This document shows, in pieces, positions 9,401 through 17,059 of a stretch of DNA of 64,000 nucleotides. Origin of the DNA: Alphaproteobacteria bacterium (GTDB taxonomy: Bacteria > Pseudomonadota > Alphaproteobacteria > RF32 > CAG-239). Under the pieces are notes generated by a model, which was not told the DNA's origin, did no database searches, and was given only the letters and a program-made list of their open reading frames with translations. Position 1 is the stretch's first letter, and each line of letters begins with the position of its first letter. Location of the stretch: assembly GCA_015062535.1 (NCBI GenBank), contig SUUK01000003.1, positions 62,001 through 126,000 of the forward strand, given 5' to 3'. The position numbers were made by a program, and so were the translations under genes.

Positions 9401-9742
9401 TTATCCAAATGTTCGCCCTCCTGAGGCAACCTTTGATGCAGGCGCATCTATAAGTGATATATTTATGTTACTTTTGTCTTCAATATTAAGCTTTGATGAT
9501 AGAAAATCTGTTAACTTTTCTACCAATAAATCTTTATCTGCAAAACCAATTGATAGCACTTCTACAAGAGCGCCGTTTTGTTTAGTATTTCCACCAAAAC
9601 ACATCATGTTGTTTTTTACAATATTTGCTACAACATAGTTAATTGGTTTATGCAAAACATCTGCAACAAGAACTGATGCTTCTTTAGCTAAAGTTTCTCC
9701 GTTCTCAATATTTGCATTTGTATATACTGTTAAAAATGGCAT
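9401..9742 (-). CDS. MIF-family tautomerase (macrophage migration inhibitory factor homologue)
   Basis: 113 residues, the exact size of a MIF monomer. It begins MPFLTVYTN, so removal of Met would expose the catalytic N-terminal proline. MIF-like features run the whole length: a lysine in the HKPINYV segment, the MMCFGG turn (MAFGG in animal MIF), the SIGFADKDLLVEKLTDFLSS segment, and an end in GGRTFG where animal MIF ends in NSTFA. The family has phenylpyruvate/dopachrome tautomerase activity and forms trimers. It lies 13 bases downstream of the exporter gene, probably in one transcript. The biological role in a bacterium is open; see findings. Confidence 0.85.
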   Translation of the reverse strand: MPFLTVYTNANIENGETLAKEASVLVADVLHKPINYVVANIVKNNMMCFGGNTKQNGALVEVLSIGFADKDLLVEKLTDFLSSKLNIEDKSNINISLIDAPASKVASGGRTFG

Positions 9743-9755
9743 TTTACCTCCTTAA

Positions 9756-11525
9756 TTAATGTAATTGAGTATGATATAAAGATGCATAGATACCATCTTT
9801 TTTATTTATCAATTCTTCATGGCTTCCTATTTCAACAATTTTACCATAATTTACCACTACAATTTTATCTGCATTACGAACTGTTGATAATCTATGAGCA
9901 ATAATAAATACGGTTCGGTCAGCCATTAGGTTTTCTATAGCTTGTTGAACAATTGCCTCTGATTTATTATCTAGAGCGGATGTTGCTTCATCTAGAATAA
10001 CAATCGGAGCATTTTTAATGAATGCACGAGCAATTGCAATACGTTGCTTTTGACCACCAGATAAGAGAACACCTCTTTCCCCTATTTCTGTATTAAGACC
10101 CTTTTCAAGAGTTGAAATAAATTCTTCTAAGCAAGCATTTTTTACTGCTTTTTGAATTTCTTCTTCGGTTGCATCTTCTTTACCTAAGATAATATTATCT
10201 CTAATAGTTCCACCAAAGAGGAAATTATCTTGGAAAACAATTGCAATATTATCTCTTAAAGAATCAATATCTAGTTCTTTAATATCTGTACCATCAATTT
10301 TTATTTTACCTTTTGTAACATCATAAAAACGCGGTAACAAATTAACAAGCGTAGATTTTCCACCACCAGAATTACCAACAAAAGCGATAGTCTCACCTAT
10401 ATTTATTTTTAAGTTTACATCTTTAAGCACTGGTTTATTTTTCACATATGAAAAACCAACTTCTTCATATTCAATAGATTTTTTAGGTGTTTCTAGTGTT
10501 TTTGGATTTTCACAATTTCTAATTTCAGGAACTCTTTCTAGAGCGCCAAACACACGCTCCATAGCAAGAAATGCCATCTGAACATTATTAAAATTATTAC
10601 CAATACTTTTGATTGGATTATAAAGCATAATTAATGCTGCGATAAATGACACAAAGCTACCTGCAGTAATTTGATGGGTTACAATAAGATATGAACCAAG
10701 CCATATAACAAGTGCAATACCAAATGATACAATAAAATGCATAAGTGGAGATATAACACCTGTACGTTGTATCATTTTCATTCCTAATTTAAAAACTTCA
10801 TCTAGAGTATTACGAAAGCGTAAATTCTGATAATCGTATAGGTTATATGATGAAATAATTCTATTACCATTATATGTTTCATTAAAGTGTGTCATCACTC
10901 TAGAACCAGAGAATACTGTTTTATCCATTAATCCTTTAATACGTTTTCTTACTCTTGTTAATGGGAATAATGCACCCAACAATACGATTGTTGCAAGAAT
11001 TGCTAATTGCCATGAGTTATAGAACAACACACAGATTAAAGACAATGATGAAAACAAACGAGTTGTAAAAAGTTTCATATTATTTAGCAATCCGCTACAA
11101 GCAGAATCTACGTCATTATTAAAACGAAAAATAATATCTCCTGATGTATTTTTATCAAAAAATGCGGCATTATAGCGCATTAATTTAGAAAATAATTTCT
11201 TTTTTACATCCATAGCAACTTTATGTCCAACCCATGTATTTAAGTAAGTTGCACTATATGTAAGTACACTTTGCACCGAACTAAACACAATAATCAGAAT
11301 AGGAATAAGAATAGTTGAAGAGCCGAATGTTCCTTTTTCAACCATAACAACATCCATATAAGGTTTTAGGGCCCATGCAATAACTGCATCCATAGAACCG
11401 ATAGGTATAGTAATAAGTACAGCAGTTAAAGCTCTACCCCAATATGGCTTTACGTATGGCAATATTTTTTTATAATTAACAACAAAGTTCAAGCTTAATA
11501 ATTTTGCTTTTAATTTTTGAAACAT
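9756..11525 (-). CDS. MsbA-like ABC exporter (fused membrane and ATPase domains)
   Basis: 589 residues: six hydrophobic helices in the first 320 residues, then an ATPase domain with Walker A (VGNSGGGKST), the signature LSGGQKQRIAIARA, Walker B (IVILDEATSALD) and a switch His in FIIAHRLSTV. This is a half-transporter that would act as a homodimer in the inner membrane. Sequence style and length match lipid A flippase MsbA and related lipid or multidrug exporters, but the substrate cannot be fixed, so no symbol is given. The neighbouring tautomerase gives no clue to the substrate. Confidence 0.85.
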   Translation of the reverse strand: MFQKLKAKLLSLNFVVNYKKILPYVKPYWGRALTAVLITIPIGSMDAVIAWALKPYMDVVMVEKGTFGSSTILIPILIIVFSSVQSVLTYSATYLNTWVGHKVAMDVKKKLFSKLMRYNAAFFDKNTSGDIIFRFNNDVDSACSGLLNNMKLFTTRLFSSLSLICVLFYNSWQLAILATIVLLGALFPLTRVRKRIKGLMDKTVFSGSRVMTHFNETYNGNRIISSYNLYDYQNLRFRNTLDEVFKLGMKMIQRTGVISPLMHFIVSFGIALVIWLGSYLIVTHQITAGSFVSFIAALIMLYNPIKSIGNNFNNVQMAFLAMERVFGALERVPEIRNCENPKTLETPKKSIEYEEVGFSYVKNKPVLKDVNLKINIGETIAFVGNSGGGKSTLVNLLPRFYDVTKGKIKIDGTDIKELDIDSLRDNIAIVFQDNFLFGGTIRDNIILGKEDATEEEIQKAVKNACLEEFISTLEKGLNTEIGERGVLLSGGQKQRIAIARAFIKNAPIVILDEATSALDNKSEAIVQQAIENLMADRTVFIIAHRLSTVRNADKIVVVNYGKIVEIGSHEELINKKDGIYASLYHTQLH

Positions 11526-11645
11526 AGACTTTCCTACAACTAAAATTTAAACACAAAAAGATGCAGATTTTGCACCACATTTTGTTTTATTTATTATCAA
11601 GCTTTTTAGGAGATGTAAACAAAAAAAATTAAGATATCTTACATA

Positions 11646-11677
11646 TAAAAAAGCCGTCTCTATACTTAGAAAACGGC
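11646..11677 (-). terminator. Terminator of the cold-shock gene
   Basis: Reading leftwards, GCCGT pairs with ACGGC across a 15-base loop and is followed by TTTTTT. It lies 31 bases past the stop of the cold-shock gene. Confidence 0.6.
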
Positions 11678-11707
11678 GTAAGATAGTCCGATAGTCCATT
11701 TGAGCTA

Positions 11708-11911
11708 TTAAAGTATTTCAATAGCACCTGCTGCAGTTCTACCACGATCGTCATAAATCTCATAACTTACGCGTTGTCCCTCATATAATTTTCTTAAACC
11801 TTTTTCTTCAAGTTTTGTTATATGCACAAAAACATCTTTACCACCGCTTTCTGGTTGGATAAAACCATAACCTTTACGAGAGTTAAACCATTTAACAGTT
11901 CCTGTTGTCAT
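11708..11911 (-). CDS. Cold-shock domain protein (CspA family)
   Basis: 67 residues: a single cold-shock domain. RNP1 is KGYGFIQPE and RNP2 is [10 protein letters not shown], preceded by the typical [14 protein letters not shown] start. It binds single-stranded RNA or DNA as an RNA chaperone. The ribosome binding site AAGGAG lies 8 bases before the ATG. The gene has its own promoter and a 5' leader of about 55 bases containing an inverted repeat. Whether it is cold-induced or constitutive cannot be told. Confidence 0.95.
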   Translation of the reverse strand: MTTGTVKWFNSRKGYGFIQPESGGKDVFVHITKLEEKGLRKLYEGQRVSYEIYDDRGRTAAGAIEIL

Positions 11912-11948
11912 TTTATCTCCTTACTATAATAAAAGTTTCACTATTTCG

Positions 11949-11964
11949 GTTGAGCAAGCTCAAC
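11949..11964. promoter_or_regulatory. Palindrome in the 5' leader of the cold-shock gene
   Basis: A 16-base inverted repeat, GTTGAGCAAGCTCAAC, lies between the promoter and the ribosome binding site. It could be a protein operator or, in RNA, a short hairpin with a minimal loop. Its position just after the predicted transcription start fits either reading. Confidence 0.45.
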
Positions 11965-11972
11965 AGATTTTA

Positions 11973-12000
11973 TTTATAATACTATTTATTTTATAGTCAA
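11973..12000 (-). promoter_or_regulatory. Sigma70-type promoter of the cold-shock gene
   Basis: On the minus strand: -35 TTGACT (12000-11995), a 16-base spacer and -10 TATAAA (11978-11973). Confidence 0.65.
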
Positions 12001-12013
12001 GAGCAAAAGACAA

Positions 12014-12385
12014 TTAATAGTTGTTTTTTTGAGATATTTCTAATATGTGTTGTTTTAAATACTCTCTAAATTCTGGATTTAATCCTTTGGTAGAAGCCTT
12101 ATCTTCCATACATTTTAAGATAGCTTCTTGCTGTTTTGGCTTTTTTATAGCAATTCTAGTCAAGTAATAAACTGTTGCCTCAAAAACTTGTTTTTCCTCA
12201 CTATCAAGTCCTGATAACATTGATAAATATGTTGGGGAAAAACGTTTTTTTACATCTGCATTATTTAATGCATATGATGCTTTTTGAATTTTTTCAGCTT
12301 CGCTTGGAGATATATCTCCATCTTTTTTACCTAAAAGAAAACCTTTTAAGATTTTTAACATAGATGAACTTACACTTACAGCCAT
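12014..12385 (-). CDS. Small helical protein of unknown function
   Basis: 123 residues, soluble and largely helical, with no signal peptide or membrane segment. It contains acidic and lysine-rich stretches (GKKDGDISPSEAEKIQKASY) and a predicted helix bundle. I do not recognise the family; a TerB-like fold was considered but no diagnostic residues were seen. It has a GAGGGA-like ribosome binding site and stands between the cold-shock gene and tRNA-Gln. Confidence 0.6.
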   Translation of the reverse strand: MAVSVSSSMLKILKGFLLGKKDGDISPSEAEKIQKASYALNNADVKKRFSPTYLSMLSGLDSEEKQVFEATVYYLTRIAIKKPKQQEAILKCMEDKASTKGLNPEFREYLKQHILEISQKNNY

Positions 12386-12474
12386 TTTTCCCTCACTATA
12401 GAATTACTTATTTAAGGTAATTTATGTTTTATTGTTTTGCAAATACTTTTTGTAGTTTTTTTATCTAAAAACTG

Positions 12475-12503
12475 TTGACACTTAGCTTAAATCATATTAA
12501 AAA
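12475..12503 (+). promoter_or_regulatory. Likely promoter of tRNA-Gln
   Basis: A perfect -35 TTGACA (12475-12480) stands 17 bases before the AT-rich hexamer TAAAAA (12498-12503). The -10 is weak, but the position upstream of the tRNA at 12523 is right. Confidence 0.45.
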
Positions 12504-12522
12504 TTTTTCTCAAGCTTTTGAT

Positions 12523-12596
12523 TGCTTGATCGTCTAATGGTAGGACAGCGGACTCTGACTCCGTTAATCTTGGTTCGAATCCAGGTCAAGCAGCCA
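12523..12596 (+). tRNA. tRNA-Gln (anticodon CTG)
   Basis: A full cloverleaf. The 7-base acceptor stem TGCTTGA pairs with TCAAGCA; the D-arm contains TAATGGTAGG; the anticodon stem GCGGA/TCCGT holds the loop CTCTGAC; the T-arm contains GGTTCGAATCC. The discriminator base is G, as expected for glutamine, and CCA is encoded (12594-12596). It reads CAG codons. Confidence 0.93.
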
Positions 12597-12604
12597 ATAA
12601 TTTA

Positions 12605-12629
12605 AAGTCGTCTAAATGGCGACTTTTTT
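12605..12629. terminator. Terminator after tRNA-Gln
   Basis: The stem AAAGTCG/CGACTTT is followed by T residues on the plus strand, and A residues flank the left side. It also lies just past the end of the convergent zincin gene, so it may serve both. Confidence 0.7.
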
Positions 12630-12631
12630 AT

Positions 12632-13582
12632 TTATAATTTTTGAGTATCCCTAAATTCTTTTAGTGCTATTTGAGAATTAATACTTGCATTATTTAGAGG
12701 GTTTTCACTTATTTTATGGGCTTTTCCATCACTTGCTAACAGATTTGTAGGTTGCGATTTCTTTGCTATAATTCTTTTCTTTATCTCTTTTACTTCTCTT
12801 TTTCTTTTCATTTTGATTGAGAGTGGAACTTTTTCATCTACAAATTTTGCAATTTTTATTAATTTTTCTGGCATATAAAATGTATTAACAGTTTTTTCCA
12901 TATGTTCATCAACTTTTGCTTCAATCTCTTTAGCTGACATATTAGGACAAAAATATTCAATAGCCTTTTTTTGTGTTTCTCTACTATAGTCTTTTTCATC
13001 TTCTAAAATTTTATTTTTTATATCATATCCAGCACCTTTAGCAGCAATAAGCCCAACTATATCACAGAGAGCCTCTACTTCTGCAGATGTTCCATTATTT
13101 TGCGTTTCTTTATTTATCATTTGATGGCAGATTTCATGCCCTAAAGCAACGGCTAAACTATCATCACTTCTTTTTGCTTGTTGTTCATGAACTATAATCA
13201 AAATATTACCATTTTTATCTAATTTTGTACATGCTCCTGGCAAATTATTTTTTGGGGTTTGTAGTATAAAAGATGGCAGAAATTCTATTTTCCCATCATT
13301 TTCTTTGATATAACCATTTTCTAGCATAAATTTTTTTATTTCTTTATTTGCTAAATACTCTCCATTGCACAAATTTTCAATAATTCCTTGCAGTTTTGCG
13401 ACATTTTCACCTTTAGATATGGTGGCTAATTTTTCTCCAGCCTCCATGTAATTATATTTACCTGTTGTTTGCATAAATGTATTTTCAAGTAATATTGTAT
13501 CGTCTTTAGATAGCAATCCTTTAACAATTTGATAATATATTTTTTGACATGCATTTTTTAATTTTTCATCATCTTCTGACAT
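12632..13582 (-). CDS. Zincin-like metallopeptidase (HExxH), role unknown
   Basis: 316 residues from the ATG at 13582, chosen because AAGG lies 9 bases upstream and the more upstream in-frame ATGs lack a site. The zinc-binding motif HEICH is at residues 149-153, followed about 20 residues later by the acidic AEVEALCDIVG segment that could supply the third ligand, a gluzincin-like pattern. There is no signal peptide or transmembrane helix, so it is cytoplasmic or exported by another route. The C-terminal 100 residues are Lys-rich and probably flexible. The exact peptidase family is not recognised. Confidence 0.6.
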   Translation of the reverse strand: MSEDDEKLKNACQKIYYQIVKGLLSKDDTILLENTFMQTTGKYNYMEAGEKLATISKGENVAKLQGIIENLCNGEYLANKEIKKFMLENGYIKENDGKIEFLPSFILQTPKNNLPGACTKLDKNGNILIIVHEQQAKRSDDSLAVALGHEICHQMINKETQNNGTSAEVEALCDIVGLIAAKGAGYDIKNKILEDEKDYSRETQKKAIEYFCPNMSAKEIEAKVDEHMEKTVNTFYMPEKLIKIAKFVDEKVPLSIKMKRKREVKEIKKRIIAKKSQPTNLLASDGKAHKISENPLNNASINSQIALKEFRDTQKL

Positions 13583-13691
13583 ATCCCAAAACCTTATTCT
13601 ATTCATAGAGCTTATTACAATGATATCACAAATTACAAAAACTTGCAAATTAATTATACTTATTTTAGTTTTTTATCTCCCGCTATTGTAT

Positions 13692-13717
13692 AAAAAAAGC
13701 ACTTTTACAAGTGCTTT
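13692..13717 (-). terminator. Terminator of guaC
   Basis: The stem AAGCACTT/AAGTGCTT with loop GTAA is followed by a T-run on the minus strand, just past the guaC stop. Confidence 0.8.
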
Positions 13718-13726
13718 CATTTTTAT

Positions 13727-14845
13727 CTAGCTTTTTCCAAATATTTCATTTAGCTGACGATTTACTCTATAAAATGTTGTACATTTTGGAATATCTTTCA
13801 AACGTCTTGCACCTATGTATGACATTGTAGAGCGAATTCCACCTAAAATCTCCATAATAACGCCCTCAACACTTCCTTTGTATGCTATCTCAACAACTTT
13901 ACCTTCAGATGCACGATAACAAGCCATACCTCCAAAGTGTTTTTCTTGAGCCAATTGAGAAGACATTCCATAAAATTGTTTATATTTTTCTTTTTTCTGC
14001 AACAAAACCAATTTACCATTTTCTTCTATAAGTTGATTTGTTTGAACATTTTTCTCAATTAAATCTCCAGATGCTTCATCTGTTCCTGCAAGCATTCCAC
14101 CTAACATGACAAAATCTGCTCCTGCGCCAAATGCTTTTGCTACATCTCCTGCACATGTGCAACCGCCATCAGCACAAACTAGTCCGCCAACACCATGAGC
14201 TGCATCTGCACATTCTAAAATTGCAGACAATTGAGGACGACCAACACCGGTTAATTTTCTTGTAGTGCATACAGATCCAGGGCCTATTCCTACTTTAACG
14301 ATATCAGCACCACTTAAGATTAAATCTTGTGTCATATCACCTGTTACTACATTTCCAACCATTATTAAAAGATGGGGAAATTTTGCTCTAACCTCTTTAA
14401 CGAGTTCTAAAAGCTTTGGAATATATCCATTAGCAATATCAATACACAATTTATCTACTTTGAAGTTTTTATCAGATAAAGTCTTAAATAACTTTTCTTT
14501 ATCGTCTTTTAGACCTGTTGATATAAAAGTATAAGCATTTCCATTGCTATTGGTATTTTCAAAATTATCATTTATGTAGCTATAGTTTTTTGTATCTTGA
14601 AAATCATAGTGTTTATGCAAACATGTAATTGCTTGATACTTTTGCAAAACATTATTTATCTCAAATGTTCCTGTTGTTGCCATATTTGCAGCCATTATAC
14701 CACAAGATTTTAAGGTATGAGGATAATACTTAAACTTGTATTCTCTTATGACATCTGCTTCATTTCTTGAATTTAGAGTTGTTCTTTTAGGCATAAATAA
14801 AACATCGCAAAAATCTAATTCTGTGGTATCTTTAATTTGTGTCAT
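13727..14845 (-). CDS. guaC: GMP reductase
   Basis: 372 residues of the IMP dehydrogenase/GMP reductase TIM barrel without CBS domains. The N-terminus (DFCDVLFMPKRTTLNSRNE) and the HKHYDF segment follow E. coli GuaC closely. The catalytic-cysteine loop is GIGPGSVCTTRKLTGVGRPQ, and the phosphate-binding VCADGGCTCAGDVAKAFGAG is intact. GuaC reduces GMP to IMP in purine recycling, which fits the salvage genes cdd-punA-deoA at 48.4-50.9 kb. IMP dehydrogenase is less likely because the CBS pair is absent and the start is GuaC-like. Confidence 0.88.
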   Translation of the reverse strand: MTQIKDTTELDFCDVLFMPKRTTLNSRNEADVIREYKFKYYPHTLKSCGIMAANMATTGTFEINNVLQKYQAITCLHKHYDFQDTKNYSYINDNFENTNSNGNAYTFISTGLKDDKEKLFKTLSDKNFKVDKLCIDIANGYIPKLLELVKEVRAKFPHLLIMVGNVVTGDMTQDLILSGADIVKVGIGPGSVCTTRKLTGVGRPQLSAILECADAAHGVGGLVCADGGCTCAGDVAKAFGAGADFVMLGGMLAGTDEASGDLIEKNVQTNQLIEENGKLVLLQKKEKYKQFYGMSSQLAQEKHFGGMACYRASEGKVVEIAYKGSVEGVIMEILGGIRSTMSYIGARRLKDIPKCTTFYRVNRQLNEIFGKS

Positions 14846-14947
14846 CTATATTTCCTTATACAAAAAATTAATTACGATATATACTAGCCTTTAAAACTTA
14901 TCTCTGCAACAAATTACTTAAAATAATCCCATTACATTATAGGCAAC

Positions 14948-14984
14948 AAAAAAAGGTATAAAAACTAATTTATACCTTTTTTTT
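14948..14984 (-). terminator. Terminator of the KilAC-domain gene
   Basis: AAAGGTATAA pairs with TTATACCTTT across a 10-base loop, with a T-run on the minus strand. It lies just past the stop at 14993. Confidence 0.75.
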
Positions 14985-14992
14985 ATTATCAC

Positions 14993-15478
14993 TTACTTGA
15001 TAAGGTTATCTTCTTTTAAGAGGTTTCTTATAAACTCATAACCTTTCATTGTCCAATAAGTGTGAGCGCGAACATGGTCTTTTCCTTTTTGGTCAGTATA
15101 GTAGGGATAAAATTGCTCACCAGTATAGCCACAATTAGCATACTTTTGATACAACATCCAAATACCACTTTTAAAGTACTGAACCTTCTTTGCTTTTAGA
15201 TAAGCATTCAGCTTTACAGCAGACCAGCCAAAACTTTTGGCAACAACACTAGTTGAAAACAAGCTTGTTGAACTCATCATTTCATCATAAGCATCGGCTT
15301 TGATTTTAGCATTTTCGAGTTCTTTCTTTAAGGACTTAATTTCATCCTTTAGCTGTTTGTTTTCTAACTTAAGACCTGTTTCTTTATTTTTTTTAGAAAC
15401 AGCCTTTTTACTTTCACTCTTTTTCGGGAGAAGTTCTGGGAACAAATCTCCTTGTAGGGCTTTGCCATTTTTCTTCAT
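14993..15478 (-). CDS. Phage antirepressor KilAC-domain protein
   Basis: 161 residues. Residues 1-65 are Lys/Glu-rich and partly coiled coil (KLENKQLKDEIKSLKKELEN). The C-terminal half matches the KilAC domain of phage antirepressors: SVVAKSFGWSAVKLNAYLK, then IWMLYQKYANCGYTGEQF, ending in THTYWTMKGYEF-like spacing. KilAC proteins are typical of phages and prophages, where they counter repressors. No N-terminal BRO, Rha or ANT domain is present, so this is a stand-alone C-terminal module. There is no Shine-Dalgarno before the ATG. A promoter TTGACT-N17-TTATAT lies upstream and is divergent from the EF-Ts-like gene. It marks the left end of the accessory block. Confidence 0.75.
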   Translation of the reverse strand: MKKNGKALQGDLFPELLPKKSESKKAVSKKNKETGLKLENKQLKDEIKSLKKELENAKIKADAYDEMMSSTSLFSTSVVAKSFGWSAVKLNAYLKAKKVQYFKSGIWMLYQKYANCGYTGEQFYPYYTDQKGKDHVRAHTYWTMKGYEFIRNLLKEDNLIK

Positions 15479-15509
15479 AATTATATCTGAATTATAGATA
15501 AGCGTTGTT

Positions 15510-15538
15510 ATATAAAAACTTTATTTCATAAAAGTCAA
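15510..15538 (-). promoter_or_regulatory. Promoter of the KilAC-domain gene
   Basis: On the minus strand: -35 TTGACT (15538-15533), a 17-base spacer and -10 TTATAT (15515-15510). Confidence 0.55.
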
Positions 15539-15565
15539 TTACTTATTTAAAAAAGACATTCTTTC

Positions 15566-15593
15566 TTGACAAAAAAAGAATAATCTATATATA
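15566..15593 (+). promoter_or_regulatory. Promoter of the EF-Ts-like gene
   Basis: -35 TTGACA (15566-15571), a 16-base spacer and -10 TATATA (15588-15593). It is divergent from the KilAC gene promoter, only about 28 bases away, so the two may be co-regulated. Confidence 0.6.
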
Positions 15594-15631
15594 GTTTTTC
15601 TGACATTTATTATTAACTTAATTCTATAATT

Positions 15632-16306
15632 ATGGACTTAAAAACATTAAGAAAAGAAACAAAGCTTCCTTTATCTTTATTAAAGAAAGCTATTGAGTTA
15701 GCAGATGGCAAAGAAGAAAAATTCGAAACTTCTTTAATTGAGGCTACCAAAAGATATGCTTTGGGCTTTAAGAACAATGTTACCAGATTTAAGACATTTG
15801 GTTATTTTGTTTCAGAAGACAAGACAAAAGGTGTTGTTGTATCGTTGTTGTCAGAGACGAGATCTCATGTGACTTTGGAGGTTTTATCTCATTTTGCCAA
15901 TGTTTTAGCACAAAACATTCATGATGGTATTTGTGTTGATGAAGACATTGACGAAATGCTTGATGGGGTTATTTGCTATCTTGGCGAAAACGTTACTCTT
16001 GGAGATATATATCGCCTTGTTGACGAAGATAATCCATCAATACTGGCTGTTCAGGAGTATTACCTTGGTCAAGGACTTCTTGTTGCTCGCTTCGATATTG
16101 AAGACGAAACAAAAACCAAATCCCTTCTTAACAAGATTTCAAACACTTATCCATTGTTTTTCAAAAACTATGAACAAGAAAAGAAATACGGGATTACAAA
16201 GTCTTCACTTGATGAGTATTGCTCTCAAAGAACTATCGAAAAAATAAATAGAGCTTATACCAAGGGGTTTCTTACTGTATATGATATTAAATTTTTTGGT
16301 ATCTAA
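15632..16306 (+). CDS. Divergent EF-Ts-like protein
   Basis: 224 residues. The N-terminal 40 residues follow the UBA-like start of EF-Ts (LRKETKLPLSLLKKAIELAD against [20 protein letters not shown]). Then GYFVSEDKTKGVVVSLLSET aligns with the EF-Ts core strand region, with FANVLAQNI matching its FA-K-L helix. Later CYLGENVTLGDIYRLVDED matches the KIGENINIRR segment. The EF-Ts signature TDFV is replaced by TRSHV, and the protein is shorter than normal EF-Ts (about 280 residues), so it is a paralogue and not the housekeeping gene. No Shine-Dalgarno is seen. The assignment rests on reading the alignment by eye. It is part of the accessory block beside tRNA-Leu. Confidence 0.5.
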   Translation: MDLKTLRKETKLPLSLLKKAIELADGKEEKFETSLIEATKRYALGFKNNVTRFKTFGYFVSEDKTKGVVVSLLSETRSHVTLEVLSHFANVLAQNIHDGICVDEDIDEMLDGVICYLGENVTLGDIYRLVDEDNPSILAVQEYYLGQGLLVARFDIEDETKTKSLLNKISNTYPLFFKNYEQEKKYGITKSSLDEYCSQRTIEKINRAYTKGFLTVYDIKFFGI

Positions 16307-16309
16307 CAC

Positions 16310-16347
16310 AAAAAAGGAGGCACAGAACATTCTGCGCCTCTTTTTTT
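16310..16347. terminator. Shared terminator between EF-Ts-like and lipoprotein genes
   Basis: GAGGC then CAGAA pairs with TTCTG then GCCTC, with one mismatch and a short loop. A-rich sequence lies on the left and a T-run on the right. It serves two convergent genes. Confidence 0.75.
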
Positions 16348-16364
16348 AATGGTAACCAAGTTGC

Positions 16365-16868
16365 TTACTTGCTGTAATTTATATTATCTAAGTAAGAGTT
16401 TGGTTTGATTTTCTTTTCGTTGTTTTTAGAGTCCCCATAGAATATGAACTCATGAAATTTACCAGCTTTTGTTTGTCCCTGAAGCCACACTGTATTTTGC
16501 TTATCAACTACAACTCGGAACTTCCCATTCTCATTTTTCCACAAACCAAAAGTTTTCGGTATCACGTAAGTGTAAGTATCTCCATTTTCGTAAGTATACT
16601 TAATCACAATTGGTTGTTCGTAGACAACTTTAGGATTGTAATTGACAGTAACTGTCTTGGCTGTTGTTGCCATAGGAGCTTTGAAGTAGGCATACGTTGC
16701 AAGCCCCTTAAAGTCAATGGTTTGTGACTGGTGCTTAGGCTGATAAACCTCTTCTACTACAGTTTTTTCTACTGGAGCACTCTCTTCTTTGGGAGCCTCA
16801 TTTTTGCATGACGCCATTAAGCACATAACTAATGCACATAAGGCAAGAATAAAAATAGATTTTTTCAT
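16365..16868 (-). CDS. Predicted lipoprotein of unknown function
   Basis: 167 residues. A lipoprotein signal ends in LMASC, so Cys21 would be lipidated. The mature part starts with a Glu/Lys/Pro-rich linker of about 20 residues and continues as a beta-rich domain containing YENGDTYTYVIPKTFGLWKN and KQNTVWLQGQTKAG. I do not recognise the family. The promoter TTGACA-N17-TATAAA is excellent, but no Shine-Dalgarno precedes the ATG (upstream AACAAAAACTATT). That style is common in Bacteroidota and fits the other genes of this block. Confidence 0.65.
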   Translation of the reverse strand: MKKSIFILALCALVMCLMASCKNEAPKEESAPVEKTVVEEVYQPKHQSQTIDFKGLATYAYFKAPMATTAKTVTVNYNPKVVYEQPIVIKYTYENGDTYTYVIPKTFGLWKNENGKFRVVVDKQNTVWLQGQTKAGKFHEFIFYGDSKNNEKKIKPNSYLDNINYSK

Positions 16869-16914
16869 AATAGTTTTTGTTTAGTTAATAAATAATAATA
16901 TTTCATCATCTACC

Positions 16915-16943
16915 TTTATACGCCCTTAAATGATTACTGTCAA
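16915..16943 (-). promoter_or_regulatory. Strong promoter of the lipoprotein gene
   Basis: On the minus strand: perfect -35 TTGACA (16943-16938), a 17-base spacer and -10 TATAAA (16920-16915). Confidence 0.7.
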
Positions 16944-17017
16944 TTAAAACTTATTTTAAAATCTGGGACTTAAGTCTTTTTAATTGACTTTTTTTTTAAA
17001 TATTTTAATTTGTGTAC

Positions 17018-17046
17018 TTGAGTTAAATATTATTTTGTTGTACTAA
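17018..17046 (+). promoter_or_regulatory. Promoter of the TrpF-like gene
   Basis: -35 TTGAGT (17018-17023), a 17-base spacer and -10 TACTAA (17041-17046). Transcription would begin near 17053, only about 7 bases before the ATG at 17060, so the message may be nearly leaderless. Confidence 0.5.
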
Positions 17047-17059
17047 AATTGTTATTATC

